64,000 bases of DNA from Adiantum capillus-veneris (Eukaryota; Streptophyta; Polypodiopsida; Polypodiales; Pteridaceae): the NCBI GenBank assembly GCA_014529385.2, contig CM043966.1, positions 104,729,087 through 104,793,086 of the forward strand, read 5' to 3'. This document shows positions 11,560 to 20,820 of the stretch, piece by piece. Position numbers and translations under genes: made by a program. Each line of letters starts with the position of its first letter. Positions within the stretch are counted from its first letter, which is position 1. The notes beneath the pieces were generated by a model, which did no database searches, was not told the origin of the DNA, and worked only from the letters and a program-made list of their open reading frames with translations.

Positions 11560-11706
11560 TGTCAAAGGGCGGTGGTAATGCGTGTGCTAGTCTCCACCCA
11601 ACCGTGCTATCTTATAGCCTCCCCCTAGCTTACACACTGTCCAGCCTTGCCGGTGGCCTTGCCCGTAGGACCCATGTCCTTACATTACCCCCCCCCCCCC
11701 CCCCCC
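11560..11706 (-). mobile_element. 3' LTR candidate and poly-G polypurine tract
   Basis: On the minus strand a run of 19 G (11688-11706) is followed by TAA and then TGTAAGGACATGGG at 11684. The related locus at 20665-20678 has AAGGGGGGAGTAA followed by TGTCAGGACAATGG. So the run is an expanded polypurine tract and 11684 is the LTR edge. The other LTR edge (11560) is chosen only because it gives TG...CA ends at a length similar to its relatives. Confidence 0.55.
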
Positions 11707-12076
11707 TTGGAGAATCGTTTTTGTCCTCAAAAACAAACGTAGGAAAACGTTTCTCAAGTGCGGAGACATTCTTCCATGTAGAACCTTCTTTAGGTCTATC
11801 TAGCTATTTTACCAACGCTTGTCGTCTGACATGATGTCTGGTGCGAAGATCATGAGAATCCAAAATCTTTTCGGGCTCATGAGGCATGCTTGGCGGTTTG
11901 ATAAGGTCAACTAACACACCTGTGTCAATGACATTATCATTCTGTCCGAGCTGTTTTCGTAAATGGCTAACGTGAAAAACAGGATGAACTCGTGAGTGCG
12001 TTGGAAGAGCTAACTTATAGGTCACTTGACCTATACGTTTGAGAATGGTAAACGGTAGCAACTCGAAGCATGTCAA
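11707..12076 (-). pseudogene. Gypsy integrase C-terminus and chromodomain
   Basis: The frame 11804-12076 contains the classical linker KRIGQVTYKLALP and HPVFHVSHLRK of plant chromovirus integrases. In another frame 11707-11830 continues as GSTWKNVSALEKRFPTF followed by LEDK-like residues, the end of the chromodomain that directs insertion to marked chromatin. A frameshift near 11815 separates the two. The stop lies at the edge of the poly-G tract. Confidence 0.75.
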
Positions 12077-12500
12077 AATGGTCTTGAAGAAAATCCTTCG
12101 CTTGTTGTATCTTCTCCTTAGCCAACCCCACTATAACGGGTGATCTAGGTTGAAATCCATATAAAAGCATAAATGGACTAAACCCTTTAGTCACATGCTT
12201 TGAACTACTATAAGCAAATTCCAATATAGGTAAGTAGTCTTCCCGATTGGTTTGCTTCTTGCTAACGTATGCTTGTAGCATATCCTCTAGCACTTGAATA
12301 AATCTTTCGGTTTGACCATTTATTTCTGGATGATCAGCCGTACTTAGATTAAGTTTAGTTTCCAACTTTTGAAACAGAGCTCTCCAAAAGTGATTATCGA
12401 ACTTTCGATCTCTGTCACTAATGATACTAGCTGGACGATCGTATAGTTTATATACTATGATCTACAAATAGCCGTGCTAATTTTGGTGTCTTAACCGTAG
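12015..12500 (-). pseudogene. Gypsy integrase core fragments
   Basis: On the minus strand, 12015-12365 encodes the second half of the D,D-35-E core: STADHPEINGQTERFIQVLEDML carries the catalytic glutamate in the GQTER context, and FSPFMLLYGFQPRSP follows. Just upstream, in a shifted frame (about 12380-12430), SIISDRDRKFDNHFW carries the second catalytic aspartate. The first-aspartate region (12480-12660) is broken by further shifts. Confidence 0.75.
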
Positions 12501-12661
12501 TCTTAGTGGGAATGAATCAACATGGTCTACAATTACCTATATGGCATCATGGCCATGATTTGTAGTAGGTAGTCCTACTACAAAATCAATAGAGATGCTC
12601 TCCCACTTACCTTGTGGAATCTCTAAAGGATGTAAAAGGCCACCTACCTTGAGGCACTCTG

Positions 12662-13232
12662 TCTTATTAACTTGGCACTATTGGCAGTTTAGTACGTACT
12701 CTTGAACATCATGATGTAAGCCCGGCCAATAAAATTGCTGTCGAACTAAGACATACGTCTTACATATACCTAGATGACTAGCACTTGGACTATCGTGACA
12801 CTCAAATAAGATTTGGTGCCTAGTGTCTGAGTCCTTTGGCACACATACTCTACCCTTATGAAGTAAGTAGCCATCATCAATGGAAAAATTCTTCCATCGC
12901 TTAAGCTCTTCCTCAATAGGGGTGGAGCTCTGTGTGTTGGAGTTTTTATCTGTGCGTGCAGAGACATGTTGATCTGGCTGTACAGAGATATATGAGTGTG
13001 AGGGATCCCTTTTTAAAACTGCACTCCACACTTTAGCATATGATTGATCTTGTGCATGCTTGCCACGTAATGACTCCAAAAATGCACTCTTTATTTTCGT
13101 GAAAGCAAGTGAATTAATCTGAGGCATCCGACTTAGTGCATCTGCTACTACATTATATCGCCCCTTGCGATATTGTAGCTTACAATCATAATCTTGAAGG
13201 ATTTCTGCCCATCTAGCTTTACGGCCCTTCAA
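12662..13232 (-). pseudogene. Gypsy RNase H end and integrase zinc-binding domain
   Basis: A 184-residue frame starts at the end of RNase H (KARWAEILQDYDCKLQYRKGRYNVVADALSR, the usual VADALSR end). A spacer of about 80 residues follows, then the integrase zinc domain (HDSPSASHLGICKTYVLVRQQFYWPGLHHDVQEYVLNCQ, with H..H and the first C of the HHCC motif visible). This segment is unbroken, although the domains on both sides are shifted. Confidence 0.8.
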
Positions 13233-13259
13233 GTCCTTTTGAGTAGTAAACCATTTGAT

Positions 13260-13730
13260 ACTCTCATGGTCAAAAACTACTTCAAACTTAGCACCATATA
13301 AATAGTGTCACCACTTTCGTAAAGCGTGAATTATGGCATAAAGATCTCTCTATCTAACTTTTTTACTTTCAAAGGCTATAGGTCTTCCCTCCTGGAGAAG
13401 TACCGCACCAATTGATTTATCACTAGCATCGATCTCCACCACAAACGGCTTAAGTGGGTCAACGATTGCTAGGATGGGAGCAGTGGCTATAGCTACCTTG
13501 AGCTGTTCAAAACTGCGTTTTTGGGCTTCTTCCCAAGAAAAGGTCTCACCTTTTGCTTTAAGTTGATCCATCATAGGAACAAAAATTTTGGCATAATCAC
13601 GGATATACTGTCGATAAAATCCAGCCATGCTTAAAAATATTTGAAGCTCCTCAACCGTGTTGGGATGTGGCCATCGAAGAATGGCAGTGACCTTGTCAGT
13701 GTCCATCTTGATGCCATTATAAGAGATCAC
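13260..13730 (-). pseudogene. Gypsy RT thumb/connection and RNase H start
   Basis: Frame 13350-13730 reads ISYNGIKMDTDKVTAI, FLSMAGFYRQYIRDYAKI and FVVEIDASDKSIGAVLLQEGRPIAFES. These are the connection region of gypsy reverse transcriptase and the first part of RNase H, including the D of the DASD motif. Stops follow where the next RNase H strand should continue (13260-13350). Confidence 0.8.
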
Positions 13731-13805
13731 ATGACCGAGGTAATGTATCTCTCATTTAAAGAAATCACACTTGCTTTGCTTAGCATACATCATGTGAGCA
13801 CGTAG

Positions 13806-14371
13806 CTATTTGAACACTAATTGTAAGTATTCTATGCGTTCATTTTCAGGCTTACTGTAAATGAGAATGTCATCAAGGAAAACCACAACAAATTTTCCAA
13901 GATAGGGACGTAAGACACTATCCATGAGTGTCATAAATGTAGCTGGAGCATTGGTTAAACCAAAAGACATAACCAAAAATTCAAAATGCCCGAACCGTGT
14001 TCTAAAGGCAGTTTTAGAGATATCTTGCAAAAGGATACACACCTGGTGGTATCCTGAACGAAGATCTATCTTTGTGTAGTATCCTGCCCCATGGAGTTGA
14101 TCAAACAACTCATCCACCTGGGATAGAGGATACTTGTTCTTGATGGTTATGGCGTTTAATCCGTGTAATCTACGCACATGTGCATAGTACTATCTTTCTT
14201 TTTTACCAATAGAATTGGTGATACCAAAGGCAAAGTGCTAGGCCTAATGAAACCACAGGCGAGGTAGTCAGCCAAATGACTCTCAACCTCCTTGGCTTCT
14301 TTAGCACTCATACGATAAGGTGGTTTAATCGCCGGTTTAGTGCTTGGAAAGACATCTATGCCATGTTGCAC
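13806..14371 (-). pseudogene. Gypsy reverse transcriptase palm and fingers
   Basis: Two overlapping frames (14156-14371 and 13806-14177) together give [34 protein letters not shown], then [42 protein letters not shown] and [11 protein letters not shown]. The catalytic FLDD box is present, so the active-site residues survive. A frameshift near 14165 and a stop near 13806 disable the protein. Confidence 0.85.
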
Positions 14372-14659
14372 ATCATGTGTAGGGGGTAAACCCGATGGTG
14401 AATCACTTGAGAATACATCACTATACTCCGTGAGTAAGTGAGTTAGCTTTTGCCGTGCAAAAGGAGAAAGTAAACTAGAGTTATGATGGGATGGAGAATC
14501 CTGTAATTCTTGTAATGTGTGTTTTACAATAGTTGCACGTTGCCCTTGATAGAATTAAAATTGAGAGCACTTTTCTTGTTAGATTTGTTAACACTTTGAT
14601 TTATCACTTGTGAGAGCAGGGAGTCTGTGTAAGCTTCAATTTCTTGACTAGCTTATAGT

Positions 14660-15545
14660 TCAGGAAGTTATGGTTGCACCATCATCCACTAAAATACGAA
14701 CATGTTGTCCACTAATAGTGCCATGCATGCAAATCAAATCATGGGGGCTAAAGGTGGGTTGCCACATTGAAGCAGACACACAACACTTGTGCTTTTCTTC
14801 CATATGAAGAACCTCTACAACACAATATTTAGGAGATGAATCTAATGTGAGATGTTGCATCGTGTGCATGGCCTTTTCTTTGCCTTGCAAAAGAGGATAA
14901 TCTTTCTTGTTATGTTGGCCCGAAAGACATCTAAAACACAAATTGTGTTTCTTTGCACGCTCAAAATCAGCACTGCTGAGAGACCCACGTAGAGTATCTC
15001 GTGATTGCTTAGGCTTTTTAGCCTCTTGTGGGCGTGGAGAGGTAGATAGTCTCTTATTCCTCTTGGAACGTGTGGGAGATCTACCTCGCCATTGGCTCTT
15101 AGTCACATTGCTCTTAGCAAAATTATTCTTAGAGTAGGGAACATTTCCTTTCCTCTCTTGGTCATCATCATATCTTTGGGCATGACTGATAGCTTGTTCC
15201 AAAGTTTTTGGATGTTGGGTCTTGACATGAAGACGATAGTCTTTGTGAAGATCCCTATTAAAACCCCATATCTTTTGAAATTTATCTAGACCTTCTAGTT
15301 TTAATATGATTTCCCAATAATTTGAAAGGTATTGTGTGAGAGAGAGGCCAGACCTGCGGCATGCATCCCATGCTAACCAATTCTTATCTTCTTCATTGGA
15401 GTCCAATAACTTTGGAGAAAAAAAGCTTGAAATGCAGCCCAAGACGGACGATGAACATCTATTGGAAATGTCATCCACCACTTATAGGCCTTGCCTTTAA
15501 GAGATAGACTTGTTTCCATAGTCTGAATCCATGGATATTGATACG
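14660..15545 (-). pseudogene. Gypsy gag with zinc knuckle and protease
   Basis: Frame 14660-15481 holds the retrotransposon gag C-terminal half (SPKLLDSNEEDKNWLAWDACRR...LSLTQYLSNYWEIILKLEGL), a basic linker, a zinc knuckle CFRCLSGQHNKKDY in which the last cysteine is tyrosine, and a protease start LVDDGATITS in place of the usual LVDSGAT. Upstream in another frame to about 15545 the minus strand continues with LSLKGKAYKWWMTFPIDVHRPSW, so a one-base shift at a T-run near 15420 splits gag. Between the protease and the reverse transcriptase (14372-14660) the frame is broken. Confidence 0.8.
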
Positions 15546-15637
15546 ACTAAGAACATAACAACTCGATGTAATGAGGAGACATAAATCCTATTGTTATATT
15601 TCAAGAGGGAAACTATTCTAAAGTAGCAAAGTATTGT

Positions 15638-18270
15638 TTGTCAATCCACTTTGATTACCCTACTTCTCCTCTTCTACATCACAATTCTTTAGCATTTGTT
15701 CTTTTCAAAAAGTGTGTGTTACACAACTTGGGAAGCTTAGATTTTGTTTGCTCTAAATGTGGAGCAAAGGCTTGGAAAGCTGAAGGAAAAACTATCCAAA
15801 CATTTGTTGGCAAATACTGTTGCTCTGATGGAAGAGTTAGGCTACTTCCATTCAATGAACCACCAACTGAATTGAGAGATTTGATGAGTTCAACCTCAAT
15901 AAGAAGTAGACAGTTTTTACAAAATATTCGGGGATATAATAATGTATTGGCATTTGCATCTCTTGGTGCCCATATTGATGACACTATTAATTATGGTGGG
16001 AGAGGTATATACACTTTTAAGGTGCACAACTTAGTTTATCATAATATTGGTTCTTTGGCAGCAGTGGAAGATTGCAATGAAGTCCCATGCTTTGCCCAAT
16101 TATACTTTTTTGATACTGAGCATGAGTTGAATAACAGATTGCATCATGTTCCAAATTTAGATCGTAGTGTTCTAGAGTGTTTACAATCTATGATGCACAT
16201 AGTAAATCCCTATGCCAAAACTCTACAGTGTGCTATTTCTCTGTGTGGAGATGCTATTGCTCCCAATATTAGGATGGTTATTGTAGAGCACCGACGTAAT
16301 GGTTGGAAATATCTTGCTCCAAGGGGTTTTGAAGTTGCTGCCATTGTGCCTGGAGAAGGGGATGATAGGAATATTGGTCATCACGACATTGTGTTGAATT
16401 TTCAACATGGAGGCTTGAAGAGAGTCTCCAGTATGCACAGATCATATATGTCTTTATTGTATGTTTTGTGTTTCCAAGTGGAGAAGATGGGTGGCATCCT
16501 TATTTAGAGACTAGCGATGAAAAAAAGGTGATTCAAAAGCAATTTTATAGTTTTCACTTACAAATAAGAGATGATACAGTGAAATGTTGTCTTCGAGGGG
16601 GTAGGCTACTACAACAATATATTGTTGATGCCTTTAGTATTATGGAGGAGTCACGATTATTGTGGATGAGAAATAATCAAAGAACACTTCGTGTTGAAGT
16701 GTACCAAGGATTAATTGACATGGTTGAATCTAGAGATGGTTTAGAGAGGGTTGAAGGTCAAAATGTCGGTCGGAGAATTGTATTGCCTTCTTCTTTTGTT
16801 GGAGGTCCAAGGTATATGTGTCAATTATACCAAGATGCAATGGCAATTGTTCGTAGTAAAGGTAAACCAGATCTCTTCATTACATTCACATGTAACCCAC
16901 GATGGAAGGAAATTGATGATGCTATACTACCTGGGCAAAATGTTGTTGATTGTCCTGATGTCATTACACTTGTGTTTTATCAGAAGTTTCAAGATATGAT
17001 GCATTTACTCATCAAGCAATCTTTATTTGGGGAGGTCATTGGGCATGCCTCAGTGATAGAGTTTCAAAAGCGAGGTCTCCCTCATGCTCATATATTGTTG
17101 ATACTTGCATCGGAATACAAGCCTGTAGATACAAGTCACTATGATAAATTGGTTTGTGCTGAACTCCTTGATAAAAATGTGTTTCCAAAATTATTTGATA
17201 TAGTGAGCCATTGTAATGTTCATGGATCATGTGGTCCTTTGAACCCATATTCTCCATGCATGGTTGATGGAAAATGTAGATTCAAGTTTCCATGTACATT
17301 TAGTACGTCTACGACTGTAAATGAAAGTGGATATCCAGTGTATCTAAGACGAGATGATGGAAGGTTTGTTCCATCAAAAGATTACAATTTGGATAATTGT
17401 TGGGTTCCTCCTTATAGCCCTCTCTTATCATTGAGGTACACAGACCACATTAATGTTGAGATTTGCTTAACTATAAGTATGTTTATAAGGGACATGATCG
17501 GGCCACTGTCGTTTTTCAAGATTCTGAAGGAGTTATTGATGAAATCAATAGTTATCTCAATGAATGTTATGTTTCTGCATCCGAGGCTATGTGGAGAATA
17601 TTTGGCTTTGACATGCACAATGAAAATCCATCCATTCAACAACTCCAAGTACACCTTCCATCGCAAAATATGGTTACATTCCAAGATTGTGATGATATAT
17701 CAGACTTGCTGAATAATGAGCGAAGTAAAAAAACTACCTTGACAGAATGGTTTGTCGCAAATCAAAACTATCGAGAAGCAAATAGCCTCACATATGCAGA
17801 TTTTCCAAGTGCCTGGGTTTGGAATAAAGCAGAAAAGATATGGTCTCCAAGACAACATGGAGTTTCTATTGGAAGAATGTATAATATCGTCCCAACTGCT
17901 GGTGAAGTTTATTACCTGCGAATGCTATTAAATATTTGCAAGGGATGTAAATGCTTTGAAGACTTGCAGACATATGATGGTCACCTTTATGCTACATATA
18001 AGGAGGCATGTATAGCTAGATGATTATTGCAAGATGATGAAGAATGGTTACTTTGCCTCCAGGAGGCCTCTTTTTTTCAAAATGGAATGCAATTGAGACA
18101 GCTCTTTGCAATCATATTGGTCTTTTGTGAGCCACTACATCCAAGTGCTCTATGGGACCGATTTTGTAACGAATTTTGTGAGGACTATGTTTATGCTTTA
18201 AGGATGTGTATTCCTAATGCAAATGTACGACTTGATGTGGCAAAAATGAAGCTTTGCTTCACATAGAATG
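15638..18270 (+). pseudogene. Helitron Rep (HUH endonuclease) region
   Basis: Pieces 15638-16507, 16468-17712, 17463-18023 and 18027-18266 align in order to plant Helitron N-terminal regions. Frameshifts lie near 16466 (joining YVL to VFPSGEDGWHPYLE) and 17462, and there is a TGA at 18021-18023. The HUH motif is clear (EFQKRGLPHAHILL, about 17061-17102), preceded by PDLFITFTCNPRW. The two-tyrosine motif normally reads K-Y-L-x-K-Y-x-x-K-G. Here only N-Y-K-Y-V-Y-K-G is seen directly after VEICL, so sequence including the first catalytic tyrosine appears deleted at the frameshift. The enzyme would nick and rejoin DNA for rolling-circle transposition if intact. Confidence 0.85.
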
Positions 18271-19659
18271 CTTCCTACAACAACATGGCAAGAGGCTTTC
18301 TGATTATATGTTGCCTGCAATAGACCCAACAATGGCACGTTTAACTGGAACTGGTGCTATGGCTGAAGAGACAATGTTCAATGTTGATGAGCAGTGTAAT
18401 GTAGCAGATCGTATGGAGACTTCATTAAATGAAGATCGACGAGATGCTTATCACCAAGTGCTACAAGCTATTGAAACACATTCAGGAAATATATTCTTCT
18501 TAGATGGTCCCGGTGGCTCAGGAAAAACGTATTTGTATAATGCACTTCTGTCACGAGTACGAGGAAGATGTGAAATTGCTCTTGCACGTGCATCATCTGG
18601 TATTGCAGCTTTGCTTTTGAGTAATGGAAGAACCGCTCATTCTAGGTTTAAGACACCTTTGGAGCTTCATTCTGAATCAACTTGCAATATAAAGGTAAAT
18701 AGTCAACTTGCTGAAGTTCTAAGGAAAGCAGCTCTAATTATATGGGACGAAGCTCCCATGACACATCGATATGCATTTGAGGCATTGGATAGAACCTTAA
18801 GGGATATTACGCAGCAAGACACTTTGTTTGGTGGAAAAGTTCTTTTGCTTGGAGGTGACTTTCGACAAATACTACCTGTTGTACGGAAGGTAGTTGTGCA
18901 GACATTGTAAATGATTCACTTTGTCATTTTCATATATGGAAATATACAAAGATATTGAGGCTTACCATAAACATGTGTATACTTGACTGTGGAACAAATT
19001 TACTTCAACAAAGTTTTTCACACTAAGTGTTGGACATTGGCAATGGGGATGTGGATGATGGAGGAGACCATCGAGTAAAAATACCTTCAGATATGATTCT
19101 TCCGACAAATAGCTTGACAGACCTTCTCAACTTTATATATGGAGATTTGCATTGTGTACAAGATCATGCAAGCTTTTTCAAAGAATGAGCAATACTTGCT
19201 TCTCAGTACAAAGAAGTTGATTCAATCAGTGACTATGCATTGCAAAAAATGTATGGAGACTCAAAAGAGTATCTTAGTGCAGATTCAATTTGCATTTCTG
19301 AGAAAAACACACGTTTGTATACAGTGGAATACTTGAATAGCCTTACACTTGGTGGTGGTTTTCCACCTCTCGCTTTGGTCTTGAAAGTAAATTCTCCTAT
19401 CATGCTATTGCGGAATTTAGATCCAGGACATGGATTATGTAATGGAACCAGAATGATATGCAAACAGTTCAATTGCAAGGTAATTGAGGCCGAGATAATA
19501 ACAGGATCAAATATTGGAGAGAGAGTCTTTATCCCAAGGATAGATTTTGTTGCCAAAACTCATCAGGGACTTCCATTCCAAATGAAGCGTCGTCAATTTC
19601 TAGTCAAGCTAGCTTTTGGAATGACCATCAACAAAACTCCTTCATATAGTTTTTGTTGA
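18254..19659 (+). pseudogene. Helitron Pif1-like helicase region
   Basis: Frame 18254-18910 contains Walker A GPGGSGKTYLYNALLS, ALARASSGIAALLL, the Walker B-like IIWDEAPM and GGDFRQILPVV, typical of Pif1 helicases. A +1 shift at about 18885 moves the gene to the frame continuing through 19000-19240 with a stop. The piece 19240-19659 carries YLNSLTLGG, APIMLLRNLDP-like (SPIMLLRNLDPGHGLCNGTR) and LPFQMKRRQFLVKLAFGMTIN. The helicase end is lost at about 19650. Confidence 0.88.
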
Positions 19660-19675
19660 GTTCTCTCACAAACTC

Positions 19676-20014
19676 TCACAGCCATAAGCCCAGTGCTTTC
19701 CTGGCAAGGATGGTTTGAACCTTCTTTGGATCCATGGAGATTCCCTTTTCAAAAATTACATAACCAAGAAATTCCACCTTAGATTGATGAAAAGAGCACT
19801 TCTCGAACTTTGCATATAACCCTGATGCACGAAGCTTTTCAAGCACTAATCGTACATGGTGCTCATGCTCTTCTTGATCCTTGGAAAATATCAAGATATC
19901 ATCCAAATATATTACCACAAAATAATCCAAATACGCTATTGTGATTCCCCATTTGCCAGTCGTTTGGGAAGACTGTCTGTAAACCGTGGGGGAAACACAC
20001 CTCAGTACTGTCAA
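19676..20014 (-). pseudogene. Gypsy reverse-transcriptase scrap
   Basis: On the minus strand about 19676-19950 encodes DYFVVIYLDDILIFSKDQEEHEHHVRLVL and LYAKFEKCSFHQSKVEFLGYVI. This is the YLDD active-site box and the following region of a Ty3/gypsy reverse transcriptase. Sequence on both sides is unrelated: the Helitron helicase breaks into it on the left and a tandem duplication begins on the right. Its sequence differs from the gypsy copies at 13806 and 49482, so it is a third family. Confidence 0.85.
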
Positions 20015-20103
20015 TCATCCAAGGGGATAGGTAGATTACAAAGTGTGAGGGAACACATCTCAGTACTATCACTTATCCAAGGGGATAGATAGATTATAAA
20101 GTG
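19986..20103 (+). repeat. Tandem duplication, period about 58 bp
   Basis: Two units sharing GAAACACACCTCAGTACTG/GGAACACATCTCAGTACTA and ATCCAAGGGGATAG-TAGATTA-AAAGTGT. The shared CTCAGTAC lies at 20000 and 20058. They begin close to where the reverse-transcriptase scrap ends. Confidence 0.75.
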
Positions 20104-20208
20104 TAATCTGGTGTTGAAGGGTATGTAAAGTGCGTACGTTAGCACCAAGTGATTCAATCAGTAAGCATTTATTGCTCTACTTAGAGTTTGCTTACTATAA
20201 GTTAAAGC

Positions 20209-20660
20209 ATGTTTGCGACTAGGTGTAGTCTCTTCATGTATAACTCACGTTCTCAACCTTGCACAATCGTTAGGGTGGGGTTGTTTACTGATGATGAAAA
20301 TTGGGAACAAGTCAAGGACTTAAACTTGGCTGATGAATTATGTCAGCAAGTTACTTTCATGGAAAGTGACAAGAGGTACTCTTTTTGGTACACCTTTGTT
20401 GTGATAAACTCGTTTATCATGCTGATGAGCGTTCTAAATGGAGTCTACAGACTATATTTGGATAGGAACCGGTACCATCAGATGGTTACAAATGGACAAC
20501 GATGTAGAAAATCAAGATGTTACTCTTGATTTCATTGAACCTCCTACTGAACCGGGTTCCACTCAAATGAACAGTTGGATCCATGAGGGATGTTACTGTA
20601 GAAAACATTAGTGTTCTTATGAAGATACCATCACTTGTGTTTTCACGAACGAAAACACTT
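20209..20660 (+). pseudogene. Unidentified frame before gypsy-type LTR
   Basis: A 106-residue frame (20209-20529) with charged segments and one hydrophobic stretch (FWYTFVVINSFIMLMSVL), followed in another frame by LDFIEPPTEPGSTQMNSW. It directly precedes a polypurine tract and LTR start at 20678. It may therefore be the 3' end of the internal region of that element, possibly an integrase tail, but no motif confirms this. Confidence 0.25.
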
Positions 20661-20664
20661 CTCC

Positions 20665-20820
20665 AAGGGGGGAGTAATGTCAGGACAATGGTAGGACCAG
20701 TCACGGCCAAGGGCCAGGATGGCCATGCAGTCAAGGGGGTCCCTATATTTAGCAGTCCAAGGGCCTATATAGGGCATGACTGGGTGGAGATTAGCATGTT
20801 CCAGTCTCCCTGACCTTTCA
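20665..20820 (+). mobile_element. Gypsy-type polypurine tract and 3' LTR
   Basis: AAGGGGGGAG (20665-20674) and TAA are followed by TGTCAGGACAATGG at 20678. Sequence to CTTTCA at 20820 (143 bp) matches the LTR at 9664-9802 in the CTATATTTAGCAG, GGCCTATAT-AGGGCATG and GGGTGGAGA blocks. Here the polypurine tract precedes it, so it is a 3' LTR in plus orientation. The right edge is inferred from the related copy. Confidence 0.6.

Larger units (their letters stand above)
11560..15545 (-). mobile_element. Ty3/gypsy (chromovirus-like) element, 5'-truncated, decayed
   Basis: Reading the minus strand from 15545 down gives gag, zinc knuckle, protease, reverse transcriptase, RNase H, integrase zinc-binding, core and C-terminal domains, a chromodomain-like end, a 19-G polypurine tract (11688-11706) and an LTR start TGTAAGGAC at 11684. 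This is the canonical gypsy order. The LTR candidate ends at 11560 (TGT...ACA, 125 bp) and resembles those at 9664 and 20678 in its GGGTGGAGA-CTAGCA block. The 5' LTR and gag start are absent; the gag breaks off at about 15545, close to the Helitron. Multiple frameshifts and stops make it non-functional. Confidence 0.85.
15638..19659 (+). mobile_element. Helitron (RepHel gene), decayed and truncated
   Basis: A plus-strand gene in at least five frame-shifted pieces encodes the two hallmark parts of a Helitron transposase: a Helitron_like_N/Rep HUH endonuclease (15638-18270) and a Pif1-type DNA helicase (18254-19659). The helicase breaks off after GMTINKTPSYSF, where Pif1 helicases continue (GMTINKSQGQT). 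The last helicase motif and the 3' hairpin/CTRRT end are therefore missing. I could not fix a 5' TC end either. Confidence 0.9.
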
